Source: Flavobacterium arcticum
Lineage (GTDB): Bacteria > Bacteroidota > Bacteroidia > Flavobacteriales > Flavobacteriaceae
DNA: 64,000 nt
Assembly (NCBI RefSeq): GCF_003344925.1
Contig: NZ_CP031188.1
Location: 62,001-126,000, forward strand
Direction: 5' to 3'
A program made the position numbers and the translations under genes. The notes under the pieces were generated by a model. The model was not told the origin of the DNA and did no database searches. It worked only from the letters and a program-made list of their open reading frames with translations. Positions 8,254-16,747 of this stretch are shown here, piece after piece. Each line of letters starts with the position of its first letter. Position 1 is the stretch's first letter.

Positions 8254-8901
8254 TTACTCTTGTTCTTCTTGAGCTTCTTTATTATCTTCTTCTTCAAATT
8301 CAAAAAATAATGGTTCTATCATTATTCTATCAGCTAAAGACTCTACACGCTCGGTAATATCATCTGTAAAAAAGATACGTTGTGTTTTAACAATCCCATC
8401 TGACATTCGCATCACCTTAGTATCATGCCTTACTTTGAGTATTACATTAGCATCATCTAATATAAACATTTTGAGACGGTTTACATCAAATCCTGCCGAA
8501 GAAAACATATCGCTAAGTGTGCCTGGTGTACCAATAAGTACATCAATACCTACTGATATTTGATTCTTATCATAATCGATATCACCTTGTTCATATACAC
8601 CATAAACTCTCAAGTCGGTATATTTAGCATATTGTTTAAATAATCCTTCCATTTCGAGTACTTTGGCTTTATCCTGCACTATTACAAGTGCACGCGGCGA
8701 TTGCTCAAAAGCTTTTTCTAATCGTTGTATAGCATTAATAACAATAGCCGTACTTTTACCCATTCCGTCAGGAGCAGATATTACACAATCAGCACCGCTT
8801 TTTATAGTGCCAAACGTTTTTTTCTGTACTATAGTAGGCTCTGTCAACCCTGCTTCTTTAAGACCTTCCAATAGGTCAGTATTTATCTTTTTTAAAAACA
8901 C
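8254..8901 (-). CDS. Degenerate DEAD-box helicase-like protein (single RecA-like domain)
   Basis: At 215 residues this covers only the first RecA-like domain of a DEAD-box RNA helicase, with no helicase C-terminal domain. The Q-motif region is visible (GLTEPTIVQKKTFGTIKSG), and motif I survives as PDGMGKST. The usual DEAD box is replaced by LDDAN, and the SAT motif position reads FFTDD, so the catalytic Glu and the motif III serine are missing. Motif Ib survives as IGTPGTL. It starts at GTG 8901. The acidic tail (EFEEEDNKEAQEEQE) suggests that the protein ends naturally and is not truncated by a frameshift. I recall the same short form in other flavobacteria. It is probably an ATP-binding or RNA-associated accessory factor, not a helicase. 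Confidence 0.75.
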   Translation of the reverse strand: MFLKKINTDLLEGLKEAGLTEPTIVQKKTFGTIKSGADCVISAPDGMGKSTAIVINAIQRLEKAFEQSPRALVIVQDKAKVLEMEGLFKQYAKYTDLRVYGVYEQGDIDYDKNQISVGIDVLIGTPGTLSDMFSSAGFDVNRLKMFILDDANVILKVRHDTKVMRMSDGIVKTQRIFFTDDITERVESLADRIMIEPLFFEFEEEDNKEAQEEQE

Positions 8902-8926
8902 GTGGTATAAAAATTAGTAGTGTATA

Positions 8927-10090
8927 TTATTTACTTGCAAAAAGCTTAACATCATTTTCAGAAATTTCGGCACCTCCCAAAATGATAAGGCGCTCTATCA
9001 CATTACGCAGTTCACGAATATTACCTGTCCAATCATATTCCTGCAATAATTTTACAGCATTATCAGTAAATTGCTTTTGTACTGTTCCCTGCTCTGTAGC
9101 TATCTTTTCGGTAAAATGATTTATCAGTAACGGAATATCATCACGTCTGTCGTTAAGTGCAGGTACTTTTACCAATATCACAGCAAGACGGTGGTATAAA
9201 TCTTCACGAAAACGTCCTTCTTCAATTTCTTTTTTAAGATCTTTATTAGTAGCTGCTACTACACGAACATCAACTTTAATATCCTTATCTGCCCCTACCC
9301 TTTGTATCATGCTTTCTTGTAAAGCACGTAATACTTTAGCTTGGGCTGGCAAGCTCATATCGCCTATTTCATCAAGAAATATAGTGCCCTTATGGGCAGC
9401 TTCAAATTTCCCAGCTCTGTCTTTTACAGCACTGGTAAACGCGCCTTTAACATGACCAAAAAGCTCACTTTCTATAAGCTCTGAAGGTATTGCTGCGCAA
9501 TTAACTTCTACAAAGGATGCATCAGAACGTTCACTTTTTTCGTGCAACCAATGCGCTACAAGCTCTTTACCTGTTCCGTTAGGTCCTGTTATCAGTACAC
9601 GGGCATCGGTTGGAGCTACTTTCTCTATAATTTCTTTTATATGATTGATAGGATCGCTATTACCTACCATCTCATAATTCTTGCTTACTTTCTTTTTCAG
9701 TCTTTTATTTTCTACTACCAGTACTTTACGGTCTAACGCATTTCGTACGGTATTTAGTAAGCGATTTAAATCAGGTGGTTTGGATATGTAATCAAAAGCT
9801 CCTAAACGCATGGTTTGTATCGCTGTTTCTAGGTCGCCATGCCCAGATATCATTACAAATGGTATTTCGGACTTTATCTTTTTTACAGCCTCTAGTACCT
9901 CAACACCATCCATTTTAGGCATTTTAATATCACATAGTACTAAATCATAATCATCATTTTTTATCATTTCAAGCCCTTGTACACCATCTTCAGCTTCTTC
10001 AACAATATAAGTATCGCTTTCTTCTGCAAGTATTTTTCCTAATACCCTGCGGATGGTAGCTTCATCTTCTATAATTAATATTTTAGGCAT
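8927..10090 (-). CDS. NtrC-type sigma-54-dependent response regulator lacking a Fis DNA-binding domain
   Basis: This 387-residue protein has a receiver domain (1-120) with the acidic pocket EDE and phosphoacceptor Asp54 in LVLCDIKMPKMDG. An AAA+ domain (about 145-375) follows, with Walker A GPNGTGKE, the sigma-54 contact loop GAFTSA, Walker B GTIFLDEIGDM and the arginine-finger region REDLYHRL. It ends at NVIERLIILGG plus about 15 residues, where classical NtrC proteins continue with a Fis-type helix-turn-helix of some 60 residues. That domain is absent, so it may activate sigma-54 polymerase from solution or through a partner. No histidine kinase gene adjoins it in the window. Confidence 0.9.
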   Translation of the reverse strand: MPKILIIEDEATIRRVLGKILAEESDTYIVEEAEDGVQGLEMIKNDDYDLVLCDIKMPKMDGVEVLEAVKKIKSEIPFVMISGHGDLETAIQTMRLGAFDYISKPPDLNRLLNTVRNALDRKVLVVENKRLKKKVSKNYEMVGNSDPINHIKEIIEKVAPTDARVLITGPNGTGKELVAHWLHEKSERSDASFVEVNCAAIPSELIESELFGHVKGAFTSAVKDRAGKFEAAHKGTIFLDEIGDMSLPAQAKVLRALQESMIQRVGADKDIKVDVRVVAATNKDLKKEIEEGRFREDLYHRLAVILVKVPALNDRRDDIPLLINHFTEKIATEQGTVQKQFTDNAVKLLQEYDWTGNIRELRNVIERLIILGGAEISENDVKLFASK

Positions 10091-10168
10091 TCTTATTTAG
10101 ATTATTGATTTTTAGATTATTTAACATACAGATTAGTCACTTTTACCAACCAAAAACTGTTATTAAAA

Positions 10169-11467
10169 TTAATATTTCAGCCACTTAAATATCTCTTTAT
10201 ATGTTGGTTTCTTACCATACATCAAGATACCTATTCGGTATATTTTGGCAGCAAACCATACTACACCAAAAAACGTTCCGAAAAGCAGCACCATAGATGT
10301 TATAATTTGCCATAGTGGCACACCAAATGGTATTCGCATCATCATTACTATTGGAGATGTTAGCGGTATCATAGAAAAAACAGTTGCTACAGTACCATGA
10401 GGGTCGCTTATTACTGTAAAGAACCCTACATATACACCAAGCATTAAAGGCATGATAATAGGCAGTAAGAATTGTTGTGAATCGGTTTCGCTATCTACAG
10501 CAGCCCCAATAGCAGCATAAAGTGAACTGTATAAAAAGAATCCGCCTATAAAAAATATAATAAACGAAATAAATATGGTAAACAATGGTAGTTTTAATAT
10601 CTCGCTAAGGTATAGTTGCGCGCTACTCATGGCTTCTTGCGACATTGCTGCTGCCTCTGGTTGTGCTGCTGCACCTACCTGAACACCAAATACATTACTG
10701 AGTATAAAAAACAACCCAAGCCCTAACACCGTCCATATAAGAAATTGCAATATTCCTGCAAATGAAGTACCTATAATTTTACCCATCATTAGCTTAAATG
10801 GCTTTACTGATGAGATGATGATTTCTATAATACGATTGGTTTTTTCTTCGATAACGCTACGCATTACCATATTACCATAAATAATTACAAACATCATGAT
10901 AAGGTAACCAAACAGTCCGCCTATTATTATTTTAATAATACTTCCTTCTTTAAAGGTTTCCTCTCCCGAAAATTTACTAAGGTGTATGGTAGCTCTTGTT
11001 TTTGCCTTTTCAATTTTGTCATAATCAAAACCTAACACTTTAAGGTTATATTTTGTTATCTTATCATTAACGACACTTTCTATATTAGAAACAAAATCGA
11101 GGTTAGGGCTATCATTACTAAGATATTCCACCTTGGTGGCAAGCTCTGTTATACTATCAGTTTGAGGTATATAAATTAACCCTTCATAACTTTCGCCTTC
11201 AGCAACTTCTTTTTTTGCTGTTTCGAGCGGCATTAAAGAAAGATCGGTATATTTTACATTCTTTGTATCCTTAAAGTCATCTTTAAAAACACCCGCCACA
11301 TCGTGTATAGCTATTTTGTTAACTTCATCTTTATTTACATTGGCAAGGTAAGCAACTAGTGTACCCATAGCTACTATGAGCAGGGGACTTAGAAACGTCA
11401 TTACAATAAATGATTTATTGCGCACCTTCGAGTTAAACTCTCGTTTTATAATAAGGGAAAGACTCAT
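10169..11467 (-). CDS. ABC transporter permease, NatB/ABC-2 type
   Basis: This 432-residue membrane protein has one N-terminal helix (about 20-40), a large extracytoplasmic domain (about 41-185), and then a cluster of helices from residue 186 to the end, the build of NatB-like ABC-2 exporters. The conserved EEKTNRIIEIIISSVKPFKLMMGKIIGT segment, which contacts the ATPase, is at about 206-233. Its start lies one base from the stop of the ATPase gene upstream, so the two form an operon. NatAB-type systems export sodium ions or small molecules; the substrate here is not determinable. Confidence 0.87.
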   Translation of the reverse strand: MSLSLIIKREFNSKVRNKSFIVMTFLSPLLIVAMGTLVAYLANVNKDEVNKIAIHDVAGVFKDDFKDTKNVKYTDLSLMPLETAKKEVAEGESYEGLIYIPQTDSITELATKVEYLSNDSPNLDFVSNIESVVNDKITKYNLKVLGFDYDKIEKAKTRATIHLSKFSGEETFKEGSIIKIIIGGLFGYLIMMFVIIYGNMVMRSVIEEKTNRIIEIIISSVKPFKLMMGKIIGTSFAGILQFLIWTVLGLGLFFILSNVFGVQVGAAAQPEAAAMSQEAMSSAQLYLSEILKLPLFTIFISFIIFFIGGFFLYSSLYAAIGAAVDSETDSQQFLLPIIMPLMLGVYVGFFTVISDPHGTVATVFSMIPLTSPIVMMMRIPFGVPLWQIITSMVLLFGTFFGVVWFAAKIYRIGILMYGKKPTYKEIFKWLKY

Positions 11468-11468
11468 A

Positions 11469-12395
11469 CTATTTCTGGCTTACGGTTTGAATAAATATAT
11501 CGTTTACACTCGGTATTTTCTCTACAAAATGAGTTATGTTACCCTGTTGCATAAGATAGTTAAGTAAATCGCGCGATGTACCGCCTTGTGGTAACGACAC
11601 CTCAAGTTTAAGTTCATCATCAAGTGTTTTAAAGTCGGCTTTTTTTGTAGTGTATTTAGTACTGATATCAGCCAATAGTCCTTGAAAATTATGTGGTGCA
11701 ATACCCACTTCAAAGGTGTTGCTTCTGTATTGTCTTTTTACATCGTGTAGCTTACCTTCAATAAGTTTGTTCGATTGATGTATTAACGCAATATCATCGC
11801 AAAGTTCCTCTACACTTTCCATCCTGTGGGTAGAAAAAATAATTGTAGCTCCTTTATCTCGCAACTCTAGTATTTCATCCTTAATAAGATTGGCATTAAC
11901 AGGATCAAAACCACTAAAAGGTTCGTCAAATATTAATAACTTAGGTTGATGCAATACTGTTACTACAAACTGTATTTTTTGCGCCATACCTTTAGAGAGT
12001 TCCTGTATTTTTTTATTCCACCAACCTTTTATCTCCAGTTTATCAAACCAGTACTCCAATTGCTTTTTTGCCTCAGCTTTAGACAAGCCTTTAAGTTGCG
12101 CTAAGTATAGTGCCTGCTCGCCCACCTTCATACTCTTATACAGCCCTCGTTCTTCGGGCATATACCCTATGTGACCTATATGGTTTGGGTTTAGTTTTTC
12201 GCCATCTAGTAATATCTCACCACTATCTGGCATTGTTATCTGGTTTATAATCCGTATAAGTGAGGTTTTACCTGCTCCGTTAGGACCAAGCAATCCATAT
12301 ATACTGCCTTTGGGAACTTGCAGCGAAACATTGTTAAGCGCTGTATAATTGCCATACTGCTTTACAACATTGTTTACTTCTAAAATTGGTTTCAT
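11469..12395 (-). CDS. ABC transporter ATP-binding protein, NatA type
   Basis: This 308-residue single-cassette ATPase is the partner of the permease immediately downstream. It shows Walker A GPNGAGKTS, the Q-loop region GYMPEERGLYKSM, the signature LSKGMAQKIQ (a Lys where many have Gly, as is common in this family), Walker B LLIFDEPFSGFD and the switch His in STHRMES. About 90 residues of beta-rich C-terminal extension follow, typical of DrrA/NatA-like exporters (DUF4162-like). It starts at ATG 12395, about 185 bases from the end of dnaJ, and is probably transcribed from its own promoter. Confidence 0.9.
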   Translation of the reverse strand: MKPILEVNNVVKQYGNYTALNNVSLQVPKGSIYGLLGPNGAGKTSLIRIINQITMPDSGEILLDGEKLNPNHIGHIGYMPEERGLYKSMKVGEQALYLAQLKGLSKAEAKKQLEYWFDKLEIKGWWNKKIQELSKGMAQKIQFVVTVLHQPKLLIFDEPFSGFDPVNANLIKDEILELRDKGATIIFSTHRMESVEELCDDIALIHQSNKLIEGKLHDVKRQYRSNTFEVGIAPHNFQGLLADISTKYTTKKADFKTLDDELKLEVSLPQGGTSRDLLNYLMQQGNITHFVEKIPSVNDIFIQTVSQK

Positions 12396-12472
12396 TCAGT
12401 TTGTATTGTGATTGGTAAAAATAACAATTATATGGCGTATAAATACCGATAATGTTACAGATTAAAGTAATC

Positions 12473-12510
12473 AAAATAAAAAAACCCATCCTTATTTACA
12501 TAAGGATGGG
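12473..12510 (-). terminator. Terminator downstream of dnaJ
   Basis: CCCATCCTTAT (12485-12495) and ATAAGGATGGG (12500-12510) form an 11-bp perfect stem with a TTAC loop. Read on the minus strand it is followed by TTTTTTTATTTTG, and it lies about 70 bases after the dnaJ stop. Confidence 0.85.
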
Positions 12511-12536
12511 AAAAATTGCTATGAAAAAGAAAAATC

Positions 12537-12552
12537 CACTAGTTAACTAGTG
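12537..12552. repeat. 16-bp perfect palindrome after dnaJ
   Basis: CACTAGTTAACTAGTG reads the same on both strands, with no loop. It lies between the dnaJ stop (12581) and the terminator hairpin. It could be a dimeric-protein operator for the divergent side or part of the mRNA 3' end; no evidence chooses between these. Confidence 0.5.
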
Positions 12553-12580
12553 AAAACCAAATATATAAAATTTTCTTAAA

Positions 12581-13711
12581 TTAAGAAAACATATCTTTAA
12601 CTTTTTCAAAAAAAGATTTATCCGATTTTTCAGGATGCGGAATAAAGTTTTCGTCTGTAAGTGATTTCTCGAAAAACTGACGTTGTTCTTTATTTAATGC
12701 TTTGGGAGTCCACACGTTAACATGAACCAAAAGGTCACCACTACCATAGCTATTTATACTTGGTATACCCTTTCCTTTTAGCCTTAATATTTTGCCCGAT
12801 TGTATGCCATCTTCTAGTTTTATCCTTACTTTTCCGCCTACAGTTTCTATCTCTTTAGATGTTCCTAATACTGCTTCAGCAAAGCTTATATAAAGGTCTA
12901 AATGTAAATTTTCACCCTCACGCTTTAGTGAATCATGTTCTACTTCTTCTATTGCTACAATAAGGTCTCCAGGTATACTATTACCACCTGGCGCATCATT
13001 ACCCTTACCTGATACTTTCAATTGCATACCATCTGTCACTCCTGCTGGTATTTTTATTGACACTGCATCATCTTGCAGAATCATACCTTGTGCATCGGCT
13101 TGTGGTGGTTTGCTTTCTATAATTTGACCAGTACCTCCACACACATGGCAAGTAGATGCTGTTTGCATTCTACCCAATATAGTGTTAGTTATTTTCATTA
13201 CCTGACCACTACCATTACATGTAGAGCAAGTTTTATAATTAACACCTTGTGCTTGTACCTTTCTTTTTACTTTTACTTTCTTCTCTACGCCATTGGCAAC
13301 TTCCTCAAGAGTTAGTTTTACCTTTATCCTAAGATTGCTTCCCTTCATCCTGCGTTGACCACCTCCGCCGCCAAAGCCTCCGAATCCGCCTCCGCCACCA
13401 AAAGCGCTTCCGAATATATCGCCAAACTGGCTGAATATATCATCCATATTCATACCACCTCCATGGAAACCTCCGCCTCCACCGCCATTTTCGAAAGCTG
13501 CATGACCATACTGATCATAACGTGCTTTTTTGTCAGAGTCGCTCAGTACTTCATAAGCCTCTGCTGCCAGCTTAAATTTCTCTTCTGCTTCTTTATCTCC
13601 TGGGTTTTTATCAGGGTGATACTCAATTGCTTTTTTCCTGTAGGCTTTTTTCACCTGCTCAGGGGTTGCACTTTTATCTATACCTAATATTTCGTAAAAA
13701 TCTTTCTTCAT
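12581..13711 (-). CDS. dnaJ: Molecular chaperone DnaJ (Hsp40), half zinc-centre form
   Basis: DnaJ stimulates the ATPase of DnaK and delivers unfolded clients. The 376-residue protein has a J domain (1-70) with the essential HPD motif in [16 protein letters not shown], a Gly/Phe-rich linker (about 75-118), a zinc-finger region and a substrate-binding C-terminal domain. Only two CxxCxGxG motifs are present (CSTCNGSG and CHVCGGTG, about residues 158-195) instead of the four that give two zinc centres, so one zinc site is expected. This short form fits flavobacterial DnaJ as I recall it. The gene follows grpE by 34 bases, an operon, and ends at the hairpin at 12485-12510. Confidence 0.95.
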   Translation of the reverse strand: MKKDFYEILGIDKSATPEQVKKAYRKKAIEYHPDKNPGDKEAEEKFKLAAEAYEVLSDSDKKARYDQYGHAAFENGGGGGGFHGGGMNMDDIFSQFGDIFGSAFGGGGGFGGFGGGGGQRRMKGSNLRIKVKLTLEEVANGVEKKVKVKRKVQAQGVNYKTCSTCNGSGQVMKITNTILGRMQTASTCHVCGGTGQIIESKPPQADAQGMILQDDAVSIKIPAGVTDGMQLKVSGKGNDAPGGNSIPGDLIVAIEEVEHDSLKREGENLHLDLYISFAEAVLGTSKEIETVGGKVRIKLEDGIQSGKILRLKGKGIPSINSYGSGDLLVHVNVWTPKALNKEQRQFFEKSLTDENFIPHPEKSDKSFFEKVKDMFS

Positions 13712-13745
13712 TGCTTTGTTTTGCTTACACTTTAGAAATTAACAA

Positions 13746-14333
13746 TTAGTTACCCAATACTACTTTAGGGAAACGTATTATTTTATCGCCAAGTTTGTAT
13801 CCTTTTTCTATAACATCTACAATCTTCCCTTTTAACTTATCCGAAGGTGCTGGTATTTGTGTTATAGCTTCAGCAAAATCAGCATCAAAATTGTCGCCTG
13901 CTTTTAACTCCACTTGCTCTAACCCTTTAGATTTAAGCGTATCGCTAAATTTATTATGTATCAACTCTACACCTTTTAACAATAACTCATCTTCTGATTT
14001 TGCAATCTCTGCAAGCGCTCTATCAAAATCGTCCATTACAGGAAGTAATGCTAAAAGCACCTCCTGATTGGCTGTTTTAAACAACTCCATTCTTTCTTTA
14101 GAGGTTCTCTTTTTGTAGTTTTCAAATTCTGCAAAAAGGCGTAAAAACTTATCTTTCTCTTTAGCCAGTTCTTCTCTCAACTTCTCTTCCTCAGTAAGTT
14201 CCTCTGCCGACGGTATACCCGCTTCGTTTTCTGTTACTGTTTCGTTTTCTGCGGCTATATTTTCGTTTATACTTTCTTTCTCTTTGCTTTCAGAATTATC
14301 TTGGCTCATATTTTTAAATATTTTCTTGAACAT
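13746..14333 (-). CDS. grpE: Nucleotide exchange factor GrpE
   Basis: GrpE releases ADP from DnaK so that the chaperone cycle can turn over. The 195-residue protein has a disordered acidic N-terminus (Glu-rich, residues 10-50), a long coiled coil (EKLREELAKEKDKFLRLFAEFENYKKR, about 50-85) and a C-terminal beta-wing domain holding the family motif with VIEKGYKLGDKIIRFPKVVL. The start is taken at ATG 14333; Met9 (14309) is a possible alternative. It is the first gene of a grpE-dnaJ operon. Upstream lies a region matching both a housekeeping and a sigma-54 promoter motif. Confidence 0.95.
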   Translation of the reverse strand: MFKKIFKNMSQDNSESKEKESINENIAAENETVTENEAGIPSAEELTEEEKLREELAKEKDKFLRLFAEFENYKKRTSKERMELFKTANQEVLLALLPVMDDFDRALAEIAKSEDELLLKGVELIHNKFSDTLKSKGLEQVELKAGDNFDADFAEAITQIPAPSDKLKGKIVDVIEKGYKLGDKIIRFPKVVLGN

Positions 14334-14361
14334 TTATTTTTCATATTGTTATATCGGGATT

Positions 14362-14395
14362 GCAAAAGTATTGCCAAAAGTGTAATAATGTCAAA
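14362..14395 (-). promoter_or_regulatory. Promoter region of grpE-dnaJ with overlapping housekeeping and sigma-54-like motifs
   Basis: On the minus strand TTTG (14392-14395) and TACTTTTG (14363-14370) are 21 nt apart, matching the flavobacterial housekeeping consensus. The same bases contain TTGGCAATACTTTTGCA, with GG (14374-14375) exactly 10 nt from GC (14362-14363), the -24/-12 spacing of sigma-54 promoters. Both predict starts shortly before the ATG at 14333. Which is used cannot be told from sequence. Confidence 0.6.
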
Positions 14396-14594
14396 TTGTC
14401 ACAGGTATTATTTACTTTCTTAAAGATATATAATAACCAATATTACTACGATCTATAGAATGAGCGCAAATGTACCATTTGGTATCTTGATTTTTATAAA
14501 AAGATAATATAGAAAAGAGGAATATTACTGAAGTAAAAAACAAGGAAATATTTTGCAGTAAAAATACTGCTAAACATCATGAAAAAACACCTAT

Positions 14595-15506
14595 TTAATC
14601 CTTTTTTAAAGCTTGTCGTACTGCTTTTTCTAGAGAAAGATATTCGAATTGATAGCCTTCGCTTATTACTTTTTTTGCGCTGACATTCTGACTGCTAAGT
14701 AATATTATATGCATTTTACCAAGTATAAGCTGAAGCATAAATTTTGGCACGTTGGGCAAAAAGTAAGGAGTATCGAGTACTCTTGCAATAGTTTTCATTA
14801 ACTCATTATTTGTAACAGGATAAGGCGCAACAGCGTTATACACACCATTTAACTCTTTTTCTAGCACGAGCATGTACATATTTACTAAATCGTGTATATG
14901 TATCCATGACTGCATTTGTTTTCCGCTACCAAGTGCCGCACCAAGCCCATATTTTACAGGTCTTGCCATTTCTATAAGTGCACCTCCTTTACCCGAAAGC
15001 ACTATACCTGTTCGCATTTTGGCAACTTTAATCCCTAATGTTGTTATTTCACCTACAGCTTGTTCCCATTTTTCGACTACACGACCCAAAAAAGAATTAT
15101 CGACCTCAGTATCCGATTCAGAGTAAACTTTATCTAAACTATCTGGATATATACCTATAGCAGAAGCCGCTATAAAGTGAGTTACTGTATTTTCTTTCTT
15201 TTTAAGTAAATCATATAAAATTTTTGTAGATAACACTCGGCTTTCTACTATTTCCTGTCTGTATGCTTTAGTCCATCGTTTAGCAACCGAAGCACCAGCT
15301 AGATGTATAATGGCATCTACATCATTTATACAATTATCATCTATAACTCCGCTTGCAGGATTCCAGTAATAGCCTTGGTATTCTTGCTTACTTTGAATTT
15401 TACTTTTCGAAGTAGTAAGATAATTAATATGAATATCGTTTTTAAGCAACAGTGATACCAATTCGGTACCAACAAGTCCCGTAGCTCCTGTGATTAAAAC
15501 TCTCAT
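14595..15506 (-). CDS. TIGR01777-family NAD-dependent epimerase/dehydratase-like protein
   Basis: This 303-residue protein belongs to the extended short-chain dehydrogenase fold. It starts with the Rossmann motif VLITGATGLVGTELV and shows the DAIIHLAGASVAKRW segment characteristic of the TIGR01777 (YfcH/SulA-like) group. Residues 250-303 (ANxxxxPYFLPNVPKFMLQLILG and the end with VSAKKVISEGYQFEY) match the C-terminal DUF1731 domain of that group. The natural substrate of the family is not established. It is monocistronic on the minus strand, with 261 AT-rich bases between it and grpE. Confidence 0.88.
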   Translation of the reverse strand: MRVLITGATGLVGTELVSLLLKNDIHINYLTTSKSKIQSKQEYQGYYWNPASGVIDDNCINDVDAIIHLAGASVAKRWTKAYRQEIVESRVLSTKILYDLLKKKENTVTHFIAASAIGIYPDSLDKVYSESDTEVDNSFLGRVVEKWEQAVGEITTLGIKVAKMRTGIVLSGKGGALIEMARPVKYGLGAALGSGKQMQSWIHIHDLVNMYMLVLEKELNGVYNAVAPYPVTNNELMKTIARVLDTPYFLPNVPKFMLQLILGKMHIILLSSQNVSAKKVISEGYQFEYLSLEKAVRQALKKD

Positions 15507-15599
15507 AAATTATTTTTATACAAAGATAAGACCACTAAATTACAATTAGTTATCAAAAAAAATGTTTAACTATTGTTTGTGATTTGTTTTAATTATAGC

Positions 15600-16052
15600 C
15601 TATTTAGCTTTTATACTCCACTCAAATTCCATTTGCGATACTTGGTCGCCTTTCTCATCAACACCTATAGATGTCATCCAAAAGGTTTGCCCCTCACCTG
15701 TAGCAATTGCTTTTTGTATGGCTTCTTCTAGTTTGTGACCATCATTACAAGTAAAAGTAATGCGCCCTGTGGCTTTTTTAGTAAAATTACCTTTATTATT
15801 GGCTACTAACATCGATATTTTTTTTCCGCTTTTTTTTATTTGATACATTACGAGTGCACCTGTAGTAAGCTCGGCAGCCATAGCCTGTACTGCAAAATAC
15901 ATTGATTTAAAAGGATTTTGATTAAACCACTTGTGCTTTACTGTAACAACGCATTTTCTAGTAGTAATTTGCTTTACCCTTACCCCACTCCAGTAAGCCG
16001 AGGGAAGTTTAAAAAAGAGAAATGTATTTAATTTTGATGGTGTAAATTCCAT
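15600..16052 (-). CDS. DUF4442 domain-containing protein (hotdog-fold thioesterase-like)
   Basis: This 150-residue soluble protein has the pattern of DUF4442, a hotdog-fold family related to acyl-CoA thioesterases. Visible landmarks are the KHKWFNQNPFKSMYFAVQAMAAELTTG helix that wraps the sheet, followed by antiparallel strands ending in VSQMEFEWSIKAK. No catalytic acid can be named with confidence. It is divergent from the DUF4870 gene at 16211; the 158 bases between hold the plus-strand promoter at 16148-16179. Confidence 0.8.
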   Translation of the reverse strand: MEFTPSKLNTFLFFKLPSAYWSGVRVKQITTRKCVVTVKHKWFNQNPFKSMYFAVQAMAAELTTGALVMYQIKKSGKKISMLVANNKGNFTKKATGRITFTCNDGHKLEEAIQKAIATGEGQTFWMTSIGVDEKGDQVSQMEFEWSIKAK

Positions 16053-16147
16053 AAAGCATCTGATTTTACTGCTAATATAAGCATATTACACCAATTTCTC
16101 TCATAATTTCAATTTGTTAAAATTATGTTAATATTTAGTACTTTGTA

Positions 16148-16179
16148 TTGCATAATACCTTTTTTAGAACATATATTTG
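16148..16179 (+). promoter_or_regulatory. Promoter of the DUF4870/GIN/PadR/PspC cluster
   Basis: TTG (16148-16150) and TATATTTG (16172-16179) lie 21 nt apart, within the spacing known for Flavobacterium housekeeping promoters. The first ATG of the cluster is at 16211, about 25 nt after the expected start of transcription. Confidence 0.6.
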
Positions 16180-16210
16180 CATAGAATATTAATAGCCAAT
16201 ATAATATACT

Positions 16211-16663
16211 ATGGTAACAACAGCAGATAAGAACGCAGCAACATTAATGCAAATCAGTGCATTATCGCAATATTTTATTCCATTTGGCAACTTGATTTTC
16301 CCTACTTTATTATGGAGTTTAGAAAAGAAAGAGTCTGAATTTATAGATGAGAGTGGAAAACAAGCTATAAATTTTCAGTTGAGCCTACTACTTTATTTTA
16401 TGCTATTATTAATAATCTCTATACCTGCTATAGTATATAGTGTTCTTGATGGTGTAAGCTTAACGCTGGGAAGTGAAAAAGACTGGGTCATAGAACAGTT
16501 TACAGCAGGAAAAATAACAAGTATAGTAGCAATAGCTGTAGTAACAGTACTACTTTTTGCAGCATTAAAAGTAATGGAGTTCTTTCTTATAGTATATGCA
16601 GCCGTAAAAAACAGTAATGGAGAAGTATATAATTTTCCTTTAACTATAAAATTTATAAAATAA
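16211..16663 (+). CDS. DUF4870 domain-containing membrane protein
   Basis: This 150-residue inner-membrane protein matches DUF4870 by its first amphipathic-hydrophobic helix (LSQYFIPFGNLIFPTLLW), the polar ESEFIDESGKQAINFQLS connector that contains the family's QAINFQ motif, and two further helices (about 57-80 and 100-135). DUF4870 proteins are often encoded beside PspC-domain proteins in Bacteroidota, and here too the PspC gene lies 1.2 kb downstream on the same strand. It probably opens the cluster, with the promoter at 16148-16179. The biochemical role is unknown. Confidence 0.82.
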   Translation: MVTTADKNAATLMQISALSQYFIPFGNLIFPTLLWSLEKKESEFIDESGKQAINFQLSLLLYFMLLLIISIPAIVYSVLDGVSLTLGSEKDWVIEQFTAGKITSIVAIAVVTVLLFAALKVMEFFLIVYAAVKNSNGEVYNFPLTIKFIK

Positions 16664-16695
16664 TCAGTTAATCAATCGCCTATTATAGGCAAGTT

Positions 16696-16736
16696 CAATC
16701 ATCAATCAAATTAATCATCATCAATCATCAATCAAA
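16696..16736 (+). repeat. 15-bp direct repeat in the leader of the first GIN gene
   Basis: CAATCATCAATCAAA occurs at 16696-16710 and again at 16722-16736, 26 bases apart, with further ATCA units between. The pair sits just before the ATG at 16748. It may be a tandem binding site or simple slippage. Confidence 0.5.
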
Positions 16737-16747
16737 AACGAACAATT

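Noticed and set aside
12521..12550. Nine-codon frame MKKKNPLVN next to the dnaJ terminator
   Set aside because: It is too short, and its end is the palindrome; probably chance in an A-rich 3' region.
13355..13687. Plus-strand Ser/Ala-rich frame opposite dnaJ
   Set aside because: It is a mirror of the Gly-rich DnaJ linker.
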